From Terrirubrum flagellatum (GTDB taxonomy: Bacteria > Pseudomonadota > Alphaproteobacteria > Rhizobiales > Beijerinckiaceae): a stretch of 64,000 nucleotides of DNA. The stretch is from the NCBI RefSeq assembly GCF_022059845.1, contig NZ_CP091851.1, positions 2,728,001 to 2,792,000 on the forward strand, read 5' to 3'. Below the pieces are notes generated by a model that was not told where the DNA came from, ran no database searches, and was given only the letters and a program-made list of their open reading frames with translations. Positions 8,902-18,305 of the stretch are shown here, in pieces. The translations under genes were made by a program, and so were the position numbers. Each line of letters begins with the position of its first letter. The stretch's first letter is position 1.

Positions 8902-10656
8902 TCAGTCGAGACGAAGCTTGCGCTCAGCGAAGACATAGAGTCGCCGCCAGACCGCGCGGTTGAACAAGATCACGAAGAACGACATCACGACGATGCCAAG
9001 GGTCACGCGCTGGAAGTCGCCGGCGTCGGTCGCTTTCGCGATGTAGGCGCCAAGGCCGGTCGCTTCGAGCTTGGTGTCGCCCCAGCTTGCGACCTCGGCG
9101 ACGATGCTGGCGTTCCACGAACCGCCCGATGCGGTCAGCGCGCCGGTGACGTAGTAGGGAAAGACGCCGGGCAAAATCACCTTCCGCCACCATTGCCATC
9201 GTCTCACGCCGTAGAGACTCGCAGCTTCGCGGAGATCGGTCGGAAAGGCGCTCGCGCCGGCGATCACATTGAACAGGATGTACCATTGCGTGCCGAGCAC
9301 CATCAGCGGCGACAGCCAGATGTTGGGACTGAGCTGGAACGCCGCGATCAGCACAACGAAAAACGGAAACAGCACGTTTGCGGGGAACGCAGCGAGAAAT
9401 TGCGCCAGCGGCTGCACCCCTTGCGCCCACGCAGGCCGCAAGCCAATCCAGACGCCGATCGGAACCCAGATCACGCTTGCGATCGCGATGAGGATCACAA
9501 CGCGTAGAAGGGTGAAACCGGCGCCTATTAGCGCTTCAACAAGGTCAGACAGTCCGAGGGATTGCCGGACATAGGCGATGATCATCCAGACCGCCCAGGC
9601 GAGGCCGGCCGCGACAATCGCGAGCCAGAGATAGTCGAGCCCGCGCCGCGCCGGGTCGGGCAGGGCAACGCGCGGCGCGCTTTGGCTTCCCAGCGATGAC
9701 AACCGGTTCAGTGCGTCTCCGACAACGCCTAGAGCTTGCGCGATCCGCTTGAGGATGCGCGTGCGCCGGAGCAGATCATACGCCCACGACTTGGGTTTCG
9801 CCTGCGCGGCGGTCTGCTCCATCCGGAATTTGTCCGACCAGGCGACGATCGGGCGAAACAGAAGCTGATCGTAGAGTAAGATCACGATCGCCATGGCGAG
9901 CACCGCCCAGCCGACCGCGGCGATATCCTTCTGATCGATTGCGACTGACAGATAGGAGCCGATGCCGGGTAAGGCGATCTTGGTGTCTCCCACCGAAATC
10001 GCTTCGGACGCCACGACGAAGAACCATCCGCCGGACATGGACATCATCGTGTTCCAGACAAGCCCCGGCGTTGCGAACGGAGCTTCGAGCCGCCAGAATC
10101 GCTGCCACGACGACAGCCGGAAATGCGTGGCCGCTTCGTCGAGATTGCGCGGCAGGGTTTTCAGCGACTGATAGAAGGAAAAGGCCATGTTCCAGGCTTG
10201 GCTGGTGAAGATCGCAAAGATCGCCGCCAGTTCGGCGCCGAACTGGCTTCCCGGAAACAGGCCGGTGAAAAAGATGACCGTGAAGGTGAGAAAGCCGAGC
10301 ACCGGCACCGATTGCAGAATGTCGAGCGCCGGAATGATGATGAGCTCGGCTTTCCGACTCTTTGCCGCGAGGCTTCCCACGACGAAGGTGAAGAGCAGTG
10401 AAAACGCGATCGCTGCAAACATCCGCAGCGTCGTCAGCAGCGCATAGTCTGGAAGATTCGCGACGTCGAGCGAGACCGGCGCAACCTGAAGCGCCGCCAG
10501 CGGACGCCCCATCTGCCGCGCTCCGAGCGCAGCGCCTGCAAGTACGCCCGCAAGGATCAGGATAACGAAAAGATCGTAGCGATTTGGCCAGATGCTTTCG
10601 GCGCGCGCCGACACAGGCGCGGTTGCGCGACCGCCAGTTTGGAAGAAGACGCTCAT
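8902..10656 (-). CDS. Double-domain ABC transporter permease, 584 aa
   Basis: Two binding-protein-dependent permease domains are fused in one chain. Each has its own cytoplasmic EAA loop: EAATHFRLSSWQRFWRLEAP in the first half and EAASLYGVRRWQWWRKVILP in the second. About twelve membrane segments are visible. The two halves show internal similarity around VGDTKIALPGIGSYL and WGDTKLEATGLGAYI. The ATG at 10656 follows AGAGGTGAG. It is the first gene of the operon with the ATPase 12 bases downstream. The fused arrangement means one chain can serve as the complete membrane part of the transporter. Confidence 0.92.
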   Translation of the reverse strand: MSVFFQTGGRATAPVSARAESIWPNRYDLFVILILAGVLAGAALGARQMGRPLAALQVAPVSLDVANLPDYALLTTLRMFAAIAFSLLFTFVVGSLAAKSRKAELIIIPALDILQSVPVLGFLTFTVIFFTGLFPGSQFGAELAAIFAIFTSQAWNMAFSFYQSLKTLPRNLDEAATHFRLSSWQRFWRLEAPFATPGLVWNTMMSMSGGWFFVVASEAISVGDTKIALPGIGSYLSVAIDQKDIAAVGWAVLAMAIVILLYDQLLFRPIVAWSDKFRMEQTAAQAKPKSWAYDLLRRTRILKRIAQALGVVGDALNRLSSLGSQSAPRVALPDPARRGLDYLWLAIVAAGLAWAVWMIIAYVRQSLGLSDLVEALIGAGFTLLRVVILIAIASVIWVPIGVWIGLRPAWAQGVQPLAQFLAAFPANVLFPFFVVLIAAFQLSPNIWLSPLMVLGTQWYILFNVIAGASAFPTDLREAASLYGVRRWQWWRKVILPGVFPYYVTGALTASGGSWNASIVAEVASWGDTKLEATGLGAYIAKATDAGDFQRVTLGIVVMSFFVILFNRAVWRRLYVFAERKLRLD

Positions 10657-11205
10657 AAGCTCACCTCTTTAGTCGCCGTCATGGCGACCGAGGCGAGCGC
10701 TCAACTGCGAGCCGCTGGTCTCAGCGCCACAACGGCCCAGTCGGCCGACTGGTACTGTCGCTGGGCATGGATTCGTTGGTCTCCGAAGTCTCTTGGCCGG
10801 CGAACTTTACAACCCGTTGACGAATTTGCGAACCGCCAAGGGAAGCCTCCCGGCCAACGAGCGCTTTAGCTGCCTATCTTCGCCATTTCCGAAAGTGTCT
10901 ATTATGCCGCGGTATAGTACCCTGCCGTCCGCTTGGCTGCAGAACCTTGAAGCCGCCGTATCCTCATGCGGCGCTCCTTGACGGCGGCGGCGCGTGATAC
11001 GAAACGAAGCATATGCGACCGGAACTGGACCTGAGATCTCACCGCGATTCCGGAGCGCTTTGTCGCTGCGACGACACTGGGAGCGCCAAGAAGACACGCG
11101 CAACCTGCGCCTATGATGACGCCGATGAATGACTATGTTCTCGTTCTCTGAGCCACGCGCGCCGGCGGTTGAATTTTTCAAAAGGAATGCGATTCGAGGC
11201 TTCAA
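10657..11205. other. Divergent intergenic region between ABC operon and sensor kinase
   Basis: This 549-base stretch separates two divergent transcription units and must hold both promoters. I see no gene in it. The minus-strand frame 10807-11205 has no ribosome-binding site and an unlikely composition. I could not pick a confident promoter. Confidence 0.5.
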
Positions 11206-12255
11206 ATGTCAATAAAGGTCGCGATTGACCGTTGGGCTGCGCCGACCGTCGTTGTTGCGAGTGCAGTTGGCATCTTCGCATTAGATACCATTACTGATTT
11301 GGAGATCGCTATCTCGGTTCTCTATGTCGCCGTGGTGCTTGTCACTCTTCGATTTTGGAGCTCCACGTACGTCATCCCGGTTTCCCTAGCCTGTGTGGCG
11401 CTCACTATCCTCAGCTATCTGCTAACGCGATCTGGCGCGGCCTATTCCGGCGGCATGAATTTGGCGCTAAGTCTCATCGCAATCTCGGCCACGACTTATC
11501 TCGCATTAGAAATCAACGCGAGCGAACGCGCCGCCCAGGCAGCTCGCGCTCAACTCGTGCATGTAGCTCGCTTGACCGCTCTTGGCGAACTGACAACTTC
11601 AATCGCCCACGAAACAAATCAGCCGCTTGGCGCAATCACTTTGAACGGCGGAGCCGCAAGCCGTTGGCTCAACATGTCGCCTCCGAATATTGAGGAGGCC
11701 AGAAAATCGATAGCCGAGATTGTTGGAGACGCAAACCGAGCTAGCCAGATCGTCGCGCGAATACGCAAGCTCGCTAGGAGGGCCGTCTCTGAGCGAATCC
11801 CAATCGACCTCAATGGGGCAATCGACGACGTCATCGCACTTATGGGACGTGAGATCGAGCGCGCTAGGGTCACGCTCGATGTGCAATTGAGTCCGAATCT
11901 GCCATTGGCATTAGGTGATCGAATTCAGCTTCAACAAGTTATGCTCAATTTAGTTCTCAATTCGATCGAGGCGATGGCCTTGGACCCAAACGGGCAACGC
12001 ACACTTCGCATTTTGTCGAGGCCGCTTGATCGCCAGAAAATTGAAGTATCGGTTTGCGACACCGGTCCGGGCGTGCCAGTCGACAAACTCACAAAGATAT
12101 TCGAAGCTTTCTATACCACCAAGGAGACAGGTATTGGGATAGGGTTGGCGATCACCCGTACCATCATCGAAGAACATGGCGGTCGGCTGTGGGCGAACGC
12201 TAACCACCCGAGAGGCCTGGATATCAGATTCACCTTTCCGACTGTGGCTCGCTAG
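11206..12255 (+). CDS. Membrane sensor histidine kinase, 349 aa
   Basis: Three or four membrane segments occupy residues ~12-102 with almost no periplasmic domain, so the signal is probably sensed in or at the membrane. The kinase core is complete: phospho-acceptor His135 in SIAHETNQPLGAI, N-box NLVLNSIEAM with Asn252, G1 DTGPGVP (285-291) and G2 GIGIGLAI (309-316). The NQPLGAI form of the H-box places it in the FixL/DctB-like HPK4 group. A FixJ-type regulator starts 137 bases downstream and is the obvious partner. No PAS domain is visible, which distinguishes it from FixL itself. Confidence 0.93.
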   Translation: MSIKVAIDRWAAPTVVVASAVGIFALDTITDLEIAISVLYVAVVLVTLRFWSSTYVIPVSLACVALTILSYLLTRSGAAYSGGMNLALSLIAISATTYLALEINASERAAQAARAQLVHVARLTALGELTTSIAHETNQPLGAITLNGGAASRWLNMSPPNIEEARKSIAEIVGDANRASQIVARIRKLARRAVSERIPIDLNGAIDDVIALMGREIERARVTLDVQLSPNLPLALGDRIQLQQVMLNLVLNSIEAMALDPNGQRTLRILSRPLDRQKIEVSVCDTGPGVPVDKLTKIFEAFYTTKETGIGIGLAITRTIIEEHGGRLWANANHPRGLDIRFTFPTVAR

Positions 12256-12392
12256 ATGTCGTGGTCAAAAAGCAAAGCCCGCTCGCGATGCTGCGCCGCG
12301 CACGGACCCGCGCGCGAGACGCGGCAGTATGTGACATTGACCTCAATTCGCTTGCTTGTTCTGTACGCCACTCTGGTTGACAGGCAGACAAC

Positions 12393-13016
12393 ATGACAGA
12401 ACCCGTCATCTATGTCGTTGACGATGATCCCTCCATTCGGAGTGCGTTAAGCAACCTTCTTCGGTCCGCAAACATGAGAGTGATTGCGTTCGGGTCGACC
12501 CGCGAGTTCCTCGCCGCCCCGATGACGGATGAGCCCAACTGCATGTTGCTCGACGTGCGTCTTCCCGATCAAAGTGGATTGGAGTTCCAGGCTGAGATGA
12601 AAAAGCTTGGCCTGCACGTTCCGACTGTGTTCATCACGGGCCATGGCGATATACCGATGGCGGTTCAGGCGATCCGGGCCGGCGCGAGCGAATTTCTTAC
12701 GAAGCCGTTCAGCGACGCAGACCTATTGCGTGCGGTGAACCACGCATTGCAAGCCGATGAAACGAGCAGAGCGAGGCGATTGTCACTATATGGTCTGCGA
12801 GAGCGACACCAGGCGTTGACGCCGCGCGAGAGAGAAGTGCTGAATCTTCTCGTCGAGGGGTACGCAAACAAGCAAATTGCTGCGGAACTGGGCGTGCAGC
12901 ATATCACGGTCAAAGTTCATCGCGCGCAATGCATGCGAAAGATGCAAGCTGGCTCGTTCGCTGAACTTGTGCGAATGGTCGATGCTTTGAAAAGCACGCC
13001 GTCATCCCAAGAGTAG
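12393..13016 (+). CDS. FixJ-family response regulator with LuxR-type HTH, 207 aa
   Basis: The receiver domain (residues 4-118) has the acidic pair Asp11/Asp12, phospho-acceptor Asp54 in MLLDVRLPD, Thr82 and Lys104 in FLTKPF. The output domain (139-200) is a LuxR/GerE helix-turn-helix with TPREREVLNLL and NKQIAAELGV. It should be phosphorylated by the sensor kinase encoded just upstream and then bind DNA as a dimer. Its targets are unknown; the ABC operon that diverges from the kinase gene is one possibility by position only. Confidence 0.93.
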   Translation: MTEPVIYVVDDDPSIRSALSNLLRSANMRVIAFGSTREFLAAPMTDEPNCMLLDVRLPDQSGLEFQAEMKKLGLHVPTVFITGHGDIPMAVQAIRAGASEFLTKPFSDADLLRAVNHALQADETSRARRLSLYGLRERHQALTPREREVLNLLVEGYANKQIAAELGVQHITVKVHRAQCMRKMQAGSFAELVRMVDALKSTPSSQE

Positions 13017-13032
13017 TCTTGATTATCGCTGA

Positions 13033-14319
13033 TCAGTTGGTCAGGCGCGCCTGCGCCACCGCCTTCTGAAACAGAGCGGTCATGGCGTCCGAAATTCCCT
13101 GCGTCGGGCTGACTTCGAAATAGAGGCCGGGAGAAGCGCAAGACTGCATGTTCGTTCCGATCTGGCTCTGGAACGGAGCGATCCAGGTATTGTACCAGGA
13201 GTTCGTCGGCAGCGGCAGATAGGTCGTGTAGAGCACTGCGATCTTCACGCCGCGATCCTTGATCGTCGTGCAGTTGGCGGCCGTGATCGGCTCCTGGCAG
13301 CGTCCGCTGGTGGTCGTCTTCGTGCAGGTCGTGGGATAATAGGCGTCGGCGACGCCGTCGGACACGAAGAAGAGAACCTTCTGCGGATTGGCGGCCGTCG
13401 AGCCGTCGCCGGGCGCGGGAATCGTGCTGTTCATTCCCTTCAGCGTATTGTCTAAATCCGTGCACTGATCGTTGTTGTAGCCCTGATTGGGGATGGTCAT
13501 CAGGTCGATCGCCGAAGCCGAGCTCTTCGCCGAGCTGAGATTCGAGGTGAGCGCGGCGATCGTCGCCGTCGCCGGATTCTTGCAGCTCGCGCCGAAGGTG
13601 TAGATCGCCATGCGGAACTGTCCCGTGACCGACGCAGTCGCAGTCGCTGTGTCCATCAGTTGCTGCGTCGCCGTGCGCAGCACGTCGATGCGCATGGTGA
13701 CGCCGAGCTTCTTGGCGAGCTTGTAATAGTCGTTCGAGTTCGACAGGTCGTGACAGGCGAAGGCGCATTTGTCCGACGTGTTCGCCACCATCTTATTGAT
13801 GTCGGCGGTGGTCGCGCCGACGCCCATGGACGGCGTGTTGTCGAGCAGCAAATAGAAATCGATATAGGCGGGGAGCGACGAGACCGCTGTGGAGGAGCCG
13901 CTCAGAGACACCTTGGCGAAACCAACATAACCAAGAAAGGACGTCGGCATCGTCGCTGTGTATTTTATGACCGCTGTCCGGGTGAGCCCGCTTTCCGTGA
14001 CCTGCGCGGAAAAGGAAGCTACACTTGCGGGCGCGATGTCTAGCGACTGCGCTTGAAATATCGCTGTCGCGTCTTGCTGGGCAGCCGTCGTCGTCTTGGT
14101 AATCTCGTTCTTGCCGACCGCCAAGAGGGCCGCGGCGTCAATCGCGGCGTCGAGCTGAGTCTTCACCGTTGCTGCGCGCGAGTAGTCCATGGCTGCACCA
14201 ATGGCCACTGTCAGCGGCACCAAGAGGACCGCAAAAAGAGTTGCTGTGATGCCCCGCTGGTCCGCGCCGAAGCTTCTCAGTCTGCCTTTCGCAGCGTTTA
14301 GACATGCAATGGAATACAA
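13033..14319 (-). CDS. TadG-like pilus-assembly/von Willebrand factor A protein, 428 aa
   Basis: A single membrane segment near residues 26-44 follows a short tail with FGADQRGITATLFAV, the TadE/TadG N-terminal signature, and then DYSRAATVKTQLDAAIDAAA, the usual extracytoplasmic helix. A vWA domain begins near residue 150; its metal-binding MIDAS motif is DNTPS (160-164), a variant of DxSxS with Thr in the middle. Several cysteines in the C-terminal part could form disulfides outside the cytoplasm. No tad/cpa pilus genes are nearby, so this is an orphan. It ends 16 bases from the response-regulator stop, convergently. Confidence 0.85.
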   Translation of the reverse strand: MYSIACLNAAKGRLRSFGADQRGITATLFAVLLVPLTVAIGAAMDYSRAATVKTQLDAAIDAAALLAVGKNEITKTTTAAQQDATAIFQAQSLDIAPASVASFSAQVTESGLTRTAVIKYTATMPTSFLGYVGFAKVSLSGSSTAVSSLPAYIDFYLLLDNTPSMGVGATTADINKMVANTSDKCAFACHDLSNSNDYYKLAKKLGVTMRIDVLRTATQQLMDTATATASVTGQFRMAIYTFGASCKNPATATIAALTSNLSSAKSSASAIDLMTIPNQGYNNDQCTDLDNTLKGMNSTIPAPGDGSTAANPQKVLFFVSDGVADAYYPTTCTKTTTSGRCQEPITAANCTTIKDRGVKIAVLYTTYLPLPTNSWYNTWIAPFQSQIGTNMQSCASPGLYFEVSPTQGISDAMTALFQKAVAQARLTN

Positions 14320-14965
14320 TGTCGATATCTCTTACGGGGAGAGGAACACTGACGTATGAAAAGTCACAACTGCTGCTTACCGATGTGTCGATGGCGAAGC
14401 CGATCGACCGCTCGCTCTCCCGCAATCGTCGTTTAATCAATGGATGTCGCCTATTGTGCTCCGGCATAATGAGATCGCTGAAGCATTTGAGAAGGTTGAC
14501 GCCAAGTTAACGTTTCGCTCTCGTCGCCTTTATGGCGTCATGATCTTTCTCACGGCCAAGATGGTGAAATACCGTGATGAAAAATATCGCGAATGATCTG
14601 GTCTTGGCTATTTTCTTCGCACGTTGGCTTTCGCCCATAGTCAATTCCGTCGAATGACGCGCAAGCTCCTTCTATCTAGCAGGGTCTGCGCGTTAGGGGC
14701 GAACAGGTCGCCGCGCAACTTGCTGTCGAGCGCGATCTTGAATATCGCGAGTTCTCTTATCGACTCGACATTTGCGAGCCCTTTCGCGTGCTCCTGACCT
14801 CTCTCGGCTAAAGGGCGGTTTCAGGCCGACATGTCAGCGCCGCATTCAATGGAATAGCGTGCGCATTCCTCCTTTGCCATCGACAGCCGGCTCTATCCCG
14901 ATTGGTCGTCGAAAATCCAGCCAGAGCTATTGGCGCCTCTTGCGGCGCCCGTTAGCTTTCACGTG
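14320..14965. other. Intergenic region upstream of second kup
   Basis: This stretch lies between the divergent TadG-like gene and kup and should contain both promoters. The short frames in it (for example 14304-14510 plus) lack ribosome-binding sites and recognisable sequence. I see no RNA gene or repeat. Confidence 0.45.
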
Positions 14966-16816
14966 ATGCAGCCCTCGCAAAGCCCCCGCCCGAAACTCAT
15001 CCTTGGCGCGATGGGCGTCGTCTTTGGGGACATCGGCACAAGCCCGCTTTATGCTTTCCGCGAAAGCTTCATCGGACATCACGGGCTGCCGCTCGACCGG
15101 TTCCATGTGTTCGGCGTGCTGTCGATGCTGGTCTGGGCGCTGATCCTCGTCGTCACCGTCAAATATGTCTTCGTGACCATGCGCGCCGACAATCGCGGCG
15201 AAGGCGGCAGCTTCGCCCTGCTGGCGCTGATCGAGCGCGTCGCCCGCACCTCGCCGGCGCTGCCCTATATCGGCGCCGCGGCGCTGACCGCGACGGCCTT
15301 GTTCTATGGCGATGCGATCATCACGCCGGCCATCTCGATCCTGTCCGCAGTCGAGGGGCTGACGCTGATCGATGAGCGCTTCGCCGCCTGGATCATCCCC
15401 GTCACGCTCGTGATCATCGTCGTGCTGTTCGCGGTGCAGCGCTTCGGCACGGAGCGCATCGGCGGCCTGTTCGGACCGGTGATGGCGCTCTGGTTCCTGA
15501 CGATCCTTGTTCTTGGCCTCGTCCAGATCATCCGCAATCCCGGCATCCTCGCCGCATTCAATCCGGCCTATGCGGCCGGATTTTTTCTCGCCGATCCCTT
15601 CGGCGCCTTCTTCACGCTGGGCACCGTCGTGCTCGCCGTCACCGGGGCCGAGGCGCTCTATGCCGACATGGGCCATTTCGGCCGTTCAGCGATCTCGAAG
15701 GCATGGCTGTGGCTCGCGCTGCCCGCGCTGCTTGCGTGCTACGCCGGACAATCGGCTCTGGTGCTTGCCGATGCGAGCGCCATCCGCTCGCCCTTCTATC
15801 TGCTCGGGCCGTCCTGGCTGCTTGTCCCGCTGCTGCTGCTCGCCACGGCCGCGACGGTGATCGCCAGTCAGTCGATCATCAGCGGCGCCTTCTCCGTGAC
15901 GCAGCAGGCGGTGCAGCTCGGCTATCTCCCGCGCTTCCGCTTCACCCACACTTCGCATGAGGAACGCGGCCAGATCTATGCGCCGGCGGTCAATGCGCTG
16001 CTGTTCGTGATGGTGATTGCGCTCGTGCTCGGGTTCAAGAATTCCGGCGCGCTCGCCGCCGCCTTCGGCCTCGCCGTCACCGCGACCATGGTGCTGACGA
16101 CGCTCATGATCGGCTTCGTCGTGTTCCGCATCTGGCGCTGGAATCCGCTCTGGGCCGCGCCGGTCTATGCGATCCTGCTGATTCTCGACGCCGGGCTGTT
16201 CGCGGCCTCGGCGACGAAATTCCTCGATGGCGGCTGGCTGCCCGTCGCGATCGCCGCCGTGCTGGTGCTGCTGTTCGCGACCTGGCGCCGCGGCCGCCAG
16301 CTCCTCAATCGCCGCCTTGCGTCCGAGACCATCCCCGTCGACGTGTTCCAGAGATCGACCGCGAAAGTGCATCGCGTGCGCGCCACCGCCGTCTATCTCA
16401 CCTCGGACAAGGAGGGCGTGCCGCCGGCGCTGCTGCACAATCTCAAGAACAATCTCGTGCTGCATGAGCGCATTCTGCTGGTGACGATCGAGACGGCGCT
16501 CACCCCCGTCGTCGAGCCCGAGCGGCGCATGACAATCGAGGAGCTTGGCGGCGGATTTGCGCGCGTGGTCATCCTCTACGGATTCGCGGAAAGCCCCGAC
16601 GTGCCCGCGGCGCTTGGCAAAGTCAGCGGCTTTGATCCGATGATGGCTGCCTATTTCCTCAGCCGGCAGACTTTGGTGCCGACGAGCAAGCCCGGCATGG
16701 CGCTGTGGCGCGAGCATCTGTTCGCGGCGATGGTGCGCAATTCGGAAACGCCCATGTCCTTCTTCAAGCTGCCGGTGAACAGGGTGGTGGAGTTGGGCAG
16801 TCAGGTCGAAATCTGA
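14966..16816 (+). CDS. kup: Low-affinity potassium transporter Kup (paralogue 2), 616 aa
   Basis: This is a full-length KUP family K+ transporter with the signature GDIGTSPLYAF close to the N-terminus and twelve predicted membrane helices. It has the same ending style (VVELGSQVEI) as the first Kup. ATG 14966 gives MQPSQSPRPKLILGAMG; an in-frame TTG at 14930 would add 12 residues, and neither has a clear ribosome-binding site. Codon use is strongly GC3-biased, like the housekeeping genes of the window and unlike Kup 1. The pair suggests one native and one acquired or specialised transporter. Confidence 0.94.
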   Translation: MQPSQSPRPKLILGAMGVVFGDIGTSPLYAFRESFIGHHGLPLDRFHVFGVLSMLVWALILVVTVKYVFVTMRADNRGEGGSFALLALIERVARTSPALPYIGAAALTATALFYGDAIITPAISILSAVEGLTLIDERFAAWIIPVTLVIIVVLFAVQRFGTERIGGLFGPVMALWFLTILVLGLVQIIRNPGILAAFNPAYAAGFFLADPFGAFFTLGTVVLAVTGAEALYADMGHFGRSAISKAWLWLALPALLACYAGQSALVLADASAIRSPFYLLGPSWLLVPLLLLATAATVIASQSIISGAFSVTQQAVQLGYLPRFRFTHTSHEERGQIYAPAVNALLFVMVIALVLGFKNSGALAAAFGLAVTATMVLTTLMIGFVVFRIWRWNPLWAAPVYAILLILDAGLFAASATKFLDGGWLPVAIAAVLVLLFATWRRGRQLLNRRLASETIPVDVFQRSTAKVHRVRATAVYLTSDKEGVPPALLHNLKNNLVLHERILLVTIETALTPVVEPERRMTIEELGGGFARVVILYGFAESPDVPAALGKVSGFDPMMAAYFLSRQTLVPTSKPGMALWREHLFAAMVRNSETPMSFFKLPVNRVVELGSQVEI

Positions 16817-16992
16817 CCTTTGAAATGCAACAAGGAAAACGATCGCGATGCCGCGGTGATCGATCGCACGGCTAACGCGCAGAAGATCACCATAGGCCGG
16901 GGACGCTGGCTCAGTACTGATTCAGCCCAAAAGCAACGATAGCCGACCACTATATCGGCGCATCGCGCTCCCTCCTGAATTTTTACGCCACC

Positions 16993-17283
16993 ATGCTTAG
17001 ACTACCAGACGCCCTCCGGCGCGCCCTCATGAATGAACGAATTGCACAATCGGTCTGGACGCTAACCCGCTGCGCCATCCGGCTCTCGTTTCTGCTCTGG
17101 ATCGCGATCGCCGGGCGCGACCAAGCGACGCCTGTGGTGCAGCCGATCGCTTTCCTCTTCTGCGTCGCCTGCATCGGCGTCGCGATCATCAGGAAGGAGC
17201 GCCCTTTCTCGGCGACGCTCAATCACTGGGATGAAGCTGTGATCTTCGCGCTGATTTCGCACGCGGCGAAGCTCGTGAGATGA
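16993..17283 (+). CDS. Hypothetical membrane protein, 96 aa
   Basis: This is a small protein with two likely membrane segments (IRLSFLLWIAIAG and PIAFLFCVACIGVAII) and a cytoplasmic tail ending SHAAKLVR. Third codon positions are clearly GC-biased, which supports coding. It begins at ATG 16993 and ends 16 bases from the convergent hydratase-like gene. I do not recognise a family. The start could be the internal Met13. Confidence 0.65.
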   Translation: MLRLPDALRRALMNERIAQSVWTLTRCAIRLSFLLWIAIAGRDQATPVVQPIAFLFCVACIGVAIIRKERPFSATLNHWDEAVIFALISHAAKLVR

Positions 17284-17299
17284 GCGGGGCGGCCTCGCC

Positions 17300-18064
17300 T
17301 CACTCGAATTGGGCGCTCACCTGCGCGCGATGATCGAAATCGACAACGAGAGTCTGACCCGGCGTCACCTGGAGCAGGCCGAAACAGCTTCCAACCGCGA
17401 CCATCTCTCCGGCTTCGATCTGCCGCCCGCGCGCGGCAAGTTCGTCGCACAGCCATTGCACGGCGTTGAAGGGATGGCCCATCAGCTCGCCGCCGCGGCC
17501 CGTCATCAGCCTTGCGCCATTGATGGAGGCTTCGATCTCTACCGCCGCGAGATCGAGCGACCGCCAGTCGCCGATCGCGGGGCCAACAAAGGTTGCGACA
17601 TTCAATCCGAAGTCAGCCATCGCCGTGCGCTGGTCGAGCGGGATTGATCCGTGCAGACGGCGTCCCACAAGCTGGATCACGGGTTGGCAGGTCACGATCG
17701 AGCCGGCGAGCGTTGGCGACATCTCGTCGCTCCGCGACGGGTATTCGCGCCCGAAGGTGAAGGCGAAGCCCGCGCCGGCGCCGAGAACGCCATAGGGCAG
17801 GCGATAGCGCTCTTCGCTCGATCTGATTTCATCTCCGCCGATCGGGCAGAACACGGGCGCATCGCAACCGATCGCACGGCGCGTGCGCATGTCCGCGCCA
17901 TTGAGAGCATAGCCCCTGAGCTTGCCGTCGAAACTCTCGAGCGCCTCGGCCTGAATCTCTTCGGCGGCGGCCAGCGAGGAAATGTCGACGAGTTCGATCT
18001 CGCTCAGCGCGCCGAGCTTGCGGCAGCGCGCGAGTTCAGCGCCGATGGAAGGGAGCGTGTTCAT
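17300..18064 (-). CDS. Fumarylacetoacetase-fold 2-keto-4-pentenoate hydratase-like protein, 254 aa
   Basis: The sequence matches the MhpD/2-oxopent-4-enoate hydratase branch of the FAH superfamily: CPIGGDEIRSSEERYR-type N-half, an acidic IVTCQPVIQL strand, then EIEASINGARLMTGRGGELM and HPFNAVQWLCDELAARG, the helix that lines the active site in this branch. Enzymes of this type add water to 2-hydroxy-2,4-dienoates or act as 4-oxalocrotonate decarboxylases. ATG 18064 gives MNTLPSIGAEL; longer in-frame starts have arginine-rich shadows. The start overlaps the preceding small ORF by 29 bases, so translation is probably coupled. No complete aromatic meta-cleavage pathway is present. Confidence 0.82.
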   Translation of the reverse strand: MNTLPSIGAELARCRKLGALSEIELVDISSLAAAEEIQAEALESFDGKLRGYALNGADMRTRRAIGCDAPVFCPIGGDEIRSSEERYRLPYGVLGAGAGFAFTFGREYPSRSDEMSPTLAGSIVTCQPVIQLVGRRLHGSIPLDQRTAMADFGLNVATFVGPAIGDWRSLDLAAVEIEASINGARLMTGRGGELMGHPFNAVQWLCDELAARGRQIEAGEMVAVGSCFGLLQVTPGQTLVVDFDHRAQVSAQFE

Positions 18065-18305
18065 CGCCCGACGTCGATCCCGCGTTCGCACGCCGCCGCT
18101 CTTTCGCGCGCGACTTCTCTTTCGGCGACAAGGCTCCCACCGCATGAAGAAAGTTGACGCAATCCTTCCAGTGCTCGGATTTCCCGGGGCAGGAGCGGCC
18201 GTGGGGCGCGGCGTAAACCGCGGCGACGGAGTCTGTGATCATCGCGTGAAATTCGGCTGCGCAGATCGGGCATCGCACGGTGACGGCGCGGAGTTCGCCG
18301 TTCAC
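18036..18305 (-). CDS. Small Cys/His-rich protein, 89 aa, translationally coupled
   Basis: A GTG start (18305-18303) overlaps the TGA of the preceding 51-codon ORF by two bases (GTGA), and the 3' end overlaps the hydratase gene. The product has CPICAAEFH followed by H-x4-C and H-x3-C (residues ~12-48), a spacing that could bind zinc, and then a basic tail SPKEKSRAKERRRA. Third positions are strongly GC-biased. A longer in-frame extension to 18539 exists but runs through the preceding ORF with poor composition. The family is not recognised. Confidence 0.5.
   Translation of the reverse strand: MNGELRAVTVRCPICAAEFHAMITDSVAAVYAAPHGRSCPGKSEHWKDCVNFLHAVGALSPKEKSRAKERRRANAGSTSGDEHAPFHRR

Noticed and set aside
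10807-11205. 132-codon minus-strand frame upstream of the sensor kinase
   Set aside because: Arg-rich, no ribosome-binding site, and lies in the divergent promoter region.
14927-16717. Long minus-strand frames opposite kup 2
   Set aside because: They are antisense shadows of GC-rich codons in a clear Kup gene, with Arg/Asp/His-rich low-complexity translation and no motifs.
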